Shown in pieces: positions 60,575 to 64,000 of a stretch of DNA of 64,000 bases. The translations under genes and the position numbers were made by a program. The notes under the pieces were generated by a model. That model saw only the letters and a program-made list of their open reading frames with translations. It did not search any database and was not told where the DNA came from. Positions within the stretch are counted from its first letter, which is position 1. Every line of letters begins with the position of its first letter. The DNA comes from Lentzea xinjiangensis (GTDB lineage Bacteria > Actinomycetota > Actinomycetes > Mycobacteriales > Pseudonocardiaceae). The stretch is from NCBI RefSeq assembly GCF_900110955.1, contig NZ_FOFR01000006.1, positions 186,001 through 250,000 of the forward strand, written 5' to 3'.

Positions 60575-61501
60575 ATGTCGGCACCAGTACTCGTGACCGG
60601 AGCCACCGGTCGGCAAGGCGGCGCCGCCGTCCGCGCGTTGACCGCGGCAGGCGTTCCGGTGCGCGCGTTGGTCCGCGATCCGGAGTCCGAACGAGCGAGG
60701 GCGCTGGGCGTCGAGCTCGCCGTCGGCGACCTGCGCGACCGCGAGTCGCTGTCCCGCGCCGCGCAGGGCGCCCGCGCGGTGTTCTCGGTGCAGATGGCCG
60801 AACTGACCGGGGAGGGGTTCGACTTCCCCGGCGAGCTCGCCCAGGCCACCAACCTGATCGAAGCCGCGCGGGAGCAGGGCGTCGGGCACTTCGTCCAGAC
60901 GACCGTCGACGGCGCGGGCCCGCGCGTGGTGGACGAGCAGCACCCCCTGCGGGAGGCGTCCTTGAACACCAAGGCCGCGATCCAGGACCGGGTCCGCGCG
61001 GCCGGTTTCGACCGGTGGACGCTGCTCAAGCCCGGCTTCTTCATGGAGAACTTCCTGCCCTCGTCGGCATTCCTGTTCCCGCGCGGGATCGAGGGCGGCT
61101 TGGTGAGCGTGGTGAAGCCCACCACCCGGCTCTCCCTGGTCGCGGTGCGCGACATCGGCACGGCGGTCGCGGCCGTGATCGCGGAGCCGGACCGGTTCGA
61201 CCGGGTGGAGCTGGAACTCGCGAGCGACTACCTGTCGATGGCGGAGATCGCCGAGGTGCTCTCCGGCGCGCTCGGCACCGAACTGCGGGCACCGGACATG
61301 ACGGAGGACGAGGCCCGCGCCGCCGGCATGCCGGACATGGGCGCGGGCCACGACCGGCTGAACACCACCGGCATGGTGGGCCGGCCGGAGTTCGCGAGGG
61401 CGCTGGGCCTGCCGCTCACGAGTTTCGCCGAGTGGGCCCGGGAGCACGTGGGGGGCCCACTCGGCCCGGCGCCGGCCGGGGAGCGGGCGGCGCGCCGCTG
61501 A
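60575..61501 (+). CDS. NmrA-like NAD(P)-binding protein
   Basis: A 308-residue atypical SDR: VLVTGATGRQGGAAVRAL cofactor motif, ALVRDP after strand 2, AVFSVQ, and the KPGFFMENF segment typical of NmrA/HSCARG-like redox sensors and quinone reductases. The catalytic Tyr of classical SDRs is absent. Starts at ATG 60575 behind GGAGG, downstream of the paired operators. Confidence 0.9.
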   Translation: MSAPVLVTGATGRQGGAAVRALTAAGVPVRALVRDPESERARALGVELAVGDLRDRESLSRAAQGARAVFSVQMAELTGEGFDFPGELAQATNLIEAAREQGVGHFVQTTVDGAGPRVVDEQHPLREASLNTKAAIQDRVRAAGFDRWTLLKPGFFMENFLPSSAFLFPRGIEGGLVSVVKPTTRLSLVAVRDIGTAVAAVIAEPDRFDRVELELASDYLSMAEIAEVLSGALGTELRAPDMTEDEARAAGMPDMGAGHDRLNTTGMVGRPEFARALGLPLTSFAEWAREHVGGPLGPAPAGERAARR

Positions 61502-61524
61502 CCCCCGGCGGCGAGCGGTGTGCC

Positions 61525-62373
61525 TCAGCAGCGGTCGAACGCGTAGTCCGGGTGGTTCGGTCCGACGAGGTAGCGGTCGCGCAACGTGGTGGTGGCCGGG
61601 GTGTCCGGGTCGTCGCAGACGTCCTCGAACGTGCCGCGGAGGTCATCGGTGTACTCGATGTCCATCACCTGCGCGCCGTACACCTCGCTGTAGGACGAGC
61701 ACTCCTCCCAGCGGTGGCACTCCTCGGACACCGCGAAGTCGAAGCCGACCTCGGCACGTGCACGGGCGGCCTGCTCGGCCGAGTTCTTCTGGCCGATCGC
61801 GAGGCCGCGCTCGTGGGCGCGGCCGGCGAGGAGCTTCGCCAGGGCGAGGTTGCCGTCGACGCTCAGCTTGCCGCGCGAGCGCAGGTAGGAGTCGAGGTTG
61901 TCCACCTCGACGGCCTGGAAGCCCTTGCTCGCGCACCGGTCGATCGTGCCGCCGATGATCGAGGCGAGCTCGGTGCGCTTGGCAGCCGTCGACGTGTCGA
62001 GCAGGAGCTCGTCCGGCCAGTTCGGGTCGACGACCGGCCTGCCGGAGGAGTCCTTGAGCACCAGGTGCCCGCGCTGGTTCAGCCAGACGTCGCGGTCGGC
62101 GGGCTGCGACTGGAAACCGTTGACGTAGCAGATGGTGTAGATGCCGGGCGCCGGTGCTGCGCTGCTGTCGCGCGTCACCAGGGTCACGCCCGCCGGCGGC
62201 GGGTAGGCGGCGCCGAGCTGGTAGTCGAGCACCGCGCCGGCCGGAGGCGGCTGCACCGCCGCGGCGGACGCGCGGTCCGCCTGGCCGGACGGGGTCAGCG
62301 GCCCGGCGACGCAGGCGGCCAGAGCGGCTGCGGCGAGGGCGGTTCCGGTGAAGGCGCGGGCAGGGGAGGTCAT
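61525..62373 (-). CDS. Secreted GH114-type endo-alpha-1,4-polygalactosaminidase-like lipoprotein
   Basis: A 282-residue exported protein. The signal peptide ends in a lipobox-like ALAAC at about residue 20, so it may be lipid-anchored. The TIM-barrel domain shows DYQLGAAY, TICYVNGFQ, GFQAVEVDNLDSY (catalytic acidic residues) and IGQKNSAEQ, the GH114 pattern for cleaving galactosaminogalactan-like polymers. Two or more cysteine pairs (ECHRWEEC, VCDD...FDRC) fit an extracellular enzyme. Starts at ATG 62373; four 14-bp repeats precede it. Confidence 0.82.
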   Translation of the reverse strand: MTSPARAFTGTALAAAALAACVAGPLTPSGQADRASAAAVQPPPAGAVLDYQLGAAYPPPAGVTLVTRDSSAAPAPGIYTICYVNGFQSQPADRDVWLNQRGHLVLKDSSGRPVVDPNWPDELLLDTSTAAKRTELASIIGGTIDRCASKGFQAVEVDNLDSYLRSRGKLSVDGNLALAKLLAGRAHERGLAIGQKNSAEQAARARAEVGFDFAVSEECHRWEECSSYSEVYGAQVMDIEYTDDLRGTFEDVCDDPDTPATTTLRDRYLVGPNHPDYAFDRC

Positions 62374-62388
62374 GTGCGCCGGACTCCT

Positions 62389-62444
62389 TGATCGCTCAGG
62401 GGTGATCGCCCGGAGATGATCGGTCAGGATTGATCAGGTCTGGG
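62389..62444. repeat. Four tandem 14-bp TGATC repeats upstream of the GH114 gene
   Basis: TGATC occurs at 62389, 62403, 62417 and 62431, exactly 14 bp apart. The units are TGATCGCTCAGGGG, TGATCGCCCGGAGA, TGATCGGTCAGGAT and TGATCAGGTCTGGG. The array ends 16 bp from the GH114 start codon and so covers the 5' untranslated region and possibly the promoter. Confidence 0.8.
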
Positions 62445-62529
62445 GGGAACGGGTTCGGGTCGGTGATCGAGTTCTCGGCGACCCTACCGGTGCGCTCCGG
62501 GCGTCAGGAGGGCCGCGAGCCGGCGCCTG

Positions 62530-62562
62530 CCCGCCGCGCGACCGGGTCGGTCGCGCGGCGGG
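62530..62562. terminator. Terminator hairpin downstream of the VOC gene
   Basis: Perfect 14-bp arms CCCGCCGCGCGACC (62530-62543) and GGTCGCGCGGCGGG (62549-62562) with a GGGTC loop, 16 bp after the VOC stop on the minus strand. Confidence 0.8.
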
Positions 62563-62577
62563 TGTCGGAGTCGCCGG

Positions 62578-63039
62578 TCAGCGCTGCTCGGCCGCGACGT
62601 CGAGGATCCACGTGACGCCGAACCGGTCGGTCAGCATCCCGAAGCCGGGCGCCCACGGCGCGGGGCCGAACGCCTCGATCACCGTCGCACCGTCGGCGAG
62701 GAGCTCCCAGTGCCCGGCGACCTCCTCGACGGTCTCGCCGCGGACGGAGAGGAAGAACGGCTCGGTCGTGATCGTGGCACCGTTCTCCCGGCGCGTGGTG
62801 GGCTCGCCCTGGGGCAGCGGCGCGTTCTCGCCCGGCACGTCGTAGGCCATGACGCGGAAGCCGTTGTCGGCGACCACCTGGCCGAACACCACGTTCGCGG
62901 CACCGGGAGCGTCCGCGGGCAGACCGAAGTCGCCGTAGGTGGCGATGGTGGTCTGCCCGCCGAACACCGACCGGTAGAACTCCAGGGCCTCCCTGGCCTG
63001 GCCGCGGAAGTTGAGGTGGGTGACAGCGTTGAGCGACAT
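62578..63039 (-). CDS. VOC family protein (PhnB-like)
   Basis: A 153-residue glyoxalase-fold protein: THLNFRGQAREALEFYRSVFGG at the N-terminus and WELLADGATVIEAFGPAPWAPGFGMLTDRFGVTWILDVA at the C-terminus are the PhnB/YjdN-like 3-demethylubiquinone-methyltransferase-fold pattern. Function in the cell unknown. It starts at ATG 63039 behind GAAGGA and is divergent from the WYL regulator. Confidence 0.9.
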   Translation of the reverse strand: MSLNAVTHLNFRGQAREALEFYRSVFGGQTTIATYGDFGLPADAPGAANVVFGQVVADNGFRVMAYDVPGENAPLPQGEPTTRRENGATITTEPFFLSVRGETVEEVAGHWELLADGATVIEAFGPAPWAPGFGMLTDRFGVTWILDVAAEQR

Positions 63040-63058
63040 GGTTTCCGGTCCTTCGGAA

Positions 63059-63132
63059 GTGGTTCTCGTCGCGGGAGGTCTCCGGCGACGAGAACCACGA
63101 TGTCAGCGGTAGCGGACAGGGAACGTCCGCTA
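63059..63132. promoter_or_regulatory. Two inverted repeats between VOC and WYL-regulator genes
   Basis: GTGGTTCTCGTCG (63059-63071) pairs with CGACGAGAACCAC (63086-63098), and TAGCGGAC (63110-63117) with GTCCGCTA (63125-63132) across a 7-bp spacer. They lie in the 112-bp divergent region; the second is close to the WYL start and is a candidate operator, the first could be an operator or a leader hairpin of the VOC mRNA. Confidence 0.5.
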
Positions 63133-63151
63133 CTCGTGGGAGGCTGGGACC

Positions 63152-64000
63152 ATGCCGATCGCGTCCTCGACCACCACCTCCAGCCGCCTGCTGGCGTTGC
63201 TGTCGATGCTGCAGGCCCGCCGCGACTGGCCCGGCGTCCTGCTGGCCGAGCGGCTGGGCGTCAGCGAACGCACCGTCCGCCGCGACGTCGACCGGCTGCG
63301 GGAGCTCGGTTACGTGGTCCACGCCGTCAAGGGCCCGGACGGCGGCTACCGGCTGGAGGCGGGCAGCCAGATGCCGCCGCTGCTGTTCGACGAGGAGCAG
63401 GCGGTCGCGCTCGCCGTGGCGCTGCGCCTCGCCGTGGCCACCGGTGCGGGCATCGAGGAGGCCGCGGCCCGCGCCCTGGTCACCGTGCGCCAGGTCATGC
63501 CGTCCCGCCTGCGCCGCCGCATTGACGCGCTGGAGGTCACCACGGCCGGCCGCGGTGACCTCCAGGTGGACACCGAGGTCCTGCTCACCTTGAGCAGCGC
63601 CATCCGCGCCCGCGAGGAGGTGCGGTTCGACTACCGCGCACCGGGCCGTTCCGGCGACGCCGGACCACAACCGCCCCGCCGGGTGCAGCCGCACCACCTC
63701 GTGGTGCGCGCCGGCCGCTGGTACCTCGTCGGCTGGAGCGCCGAACGCGAGGACTGGCGCACCTACCGCGCCGACCGGATGACCCTCCGAATCCCCGGCG
63801 GACCGCGGTTCACCCCGCGCGAGGTGCCGGGCGGGGACGTCGCCGCGTTCGTCTCCGCGCGGTTCAAGGGCTCCGGCAGCGCCCACACCTGGCCGTGCGA
63901 GGGCGAGGTGGTGCTCCACCGCCCGCTGGCCGAGGTGGCGCCGTTCGTCGGCGACGGTGTCGCGGAGGATGCGGGCGCCGCCAGGACCCGGCTGGTGACC
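63152..64000 (+). CDS. WYL-domain transcriptional regulator (YafY-like), cut by the right edge
   Basis: The first 283 residues of a DeoR-type/WYL regulator. Helix-turn-helix at about residues 12-65 (LAERLGVSERTVRRDVDRLRELGYVV), then WYL fold with RRVQPHHLVVRAGRWYLVGWSAEREDWRTYRADRM. WYL domains sense nucleic acids or nucleotides, or in YafY relatives unknown ligands, and often repress a divergent VOC or enzyme gene like the one here. It starts at ATG 63152 behind GGGAGG. No stop occurs before 64000. Confidence 0.9.
   Translation, partial: MPIASSTTTSSRLLALLSMLQARRDWPGVLLAERLGVSERTVRRDVDRLRELGYVVHAVKGPDGGYRLEAGSQMPPLLFDEEQAVALAVALRLAVATGAGIEEAAARALVTVRQVMPSRLRRRIDALEVTTAGRGDLQVDTEVLLTLSSAIRAREEVRFDYRAPGRSGDAGPQPPRRVQPHHLVVRAGRWYLVGWSAEREDWRTYRADRMTLRIPGGPRFTPREVPGGDVAAFVSARFKGSGSAHTWPCEGEVVLHRPLAEVAPFVGDGVAEDAGAARTRLVT

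Overview
The window is high-GC chromosomal DNA of an actinomycete: WhiB and SARP regulators, GTG/TTG starts, 4-bp GTGA/ATGA gene overlaps, leaderless starts, and many TetR/MFS/SDR genes. The gene content fits a Pseudonocardiales-type soil actinomycete (Lentzea/Saccharothrix-like), but that is inference; no rRNA, tRNA or housekeeping marker lies in the window. I saw no CRISPR array, insertion sequence, phage or origin.

Layout. 1-6.7 kb: a partial MFS gene facing a GntR regulator, a DHA2 drug exporter coupled to a PEP-mutase-like enzyme, an ECF sigma factor with a SnoaL-type tail, and a CPA1-type antiporter. 6.8-17.5 kb: a complete aromatic carotenoid locus. CrtE, CrtB and CrtI make lycopene, the split cyclase CrtYc/CrtYd makes beta-carotene, and CrtU converts the rings towards isorenieratene. 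A methyltransferase, an amine-oxidase-like flavoprotein and a Rieske protein (possible tailoring enzymes) accompany them. A WhiB protein and a CarH/LitR-like B12 photoreceptor-type repressor sit in the middle, behind a promoter carrying helically phased direct repeats. 17.9-24.8 kb: a secreted alpha-amylase; a MarR-regulated molybdenum hydroxylase operon with an unusual repeat-bearing small ORF between its two subunits; a divergent membrane protein/hydrolase pair. 24.7-36.3 kb: TerC, a STAS antagonist overlapping a 1405-residue hybrid kinase/phosphatase/anti-sigma protein, PPK2, a decayed AhpD-like gene, a NarL-type two-component pair and an RDD protein with a minisatellite-encoded tail.

36.3-47.0 kb: a deletion-like scar where two divergent genes have both lost their 5' ends, a secreted DUF11-type protein, a frameshifted DUF3592 gene, a large LuxR (LAL) regulator, a multicopper oxidase, a cyclase-family hydrolase, CsbD, DUF3099 and a small TrkA-N protein. 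47.1-53.5 kb: the most interesting region. A 34-codon basic peptide gene with a very strong ribosome-binding site and a following hairpin precedes a PqqD-like/M50 membrane protease, a TPR protein with a degenerate NTPase-like N-terminus, a flavin reductase and a SARP activator. This looks like a compact ribosomal-peptide (RiPP-like) cassette without any recognised modification enzyme. 53.5-64 kb: a CHASE3-type histidine kinase, a P-loop kinase, three divergent TetR/oxidoreductase pairs each with visible palindromic operators, an LLM flavin enzyme, a GH114-type lipoprotein preceded by four exact-period 14-bp repeats, a VOC protein and a WYL regulator cut by the right edge.
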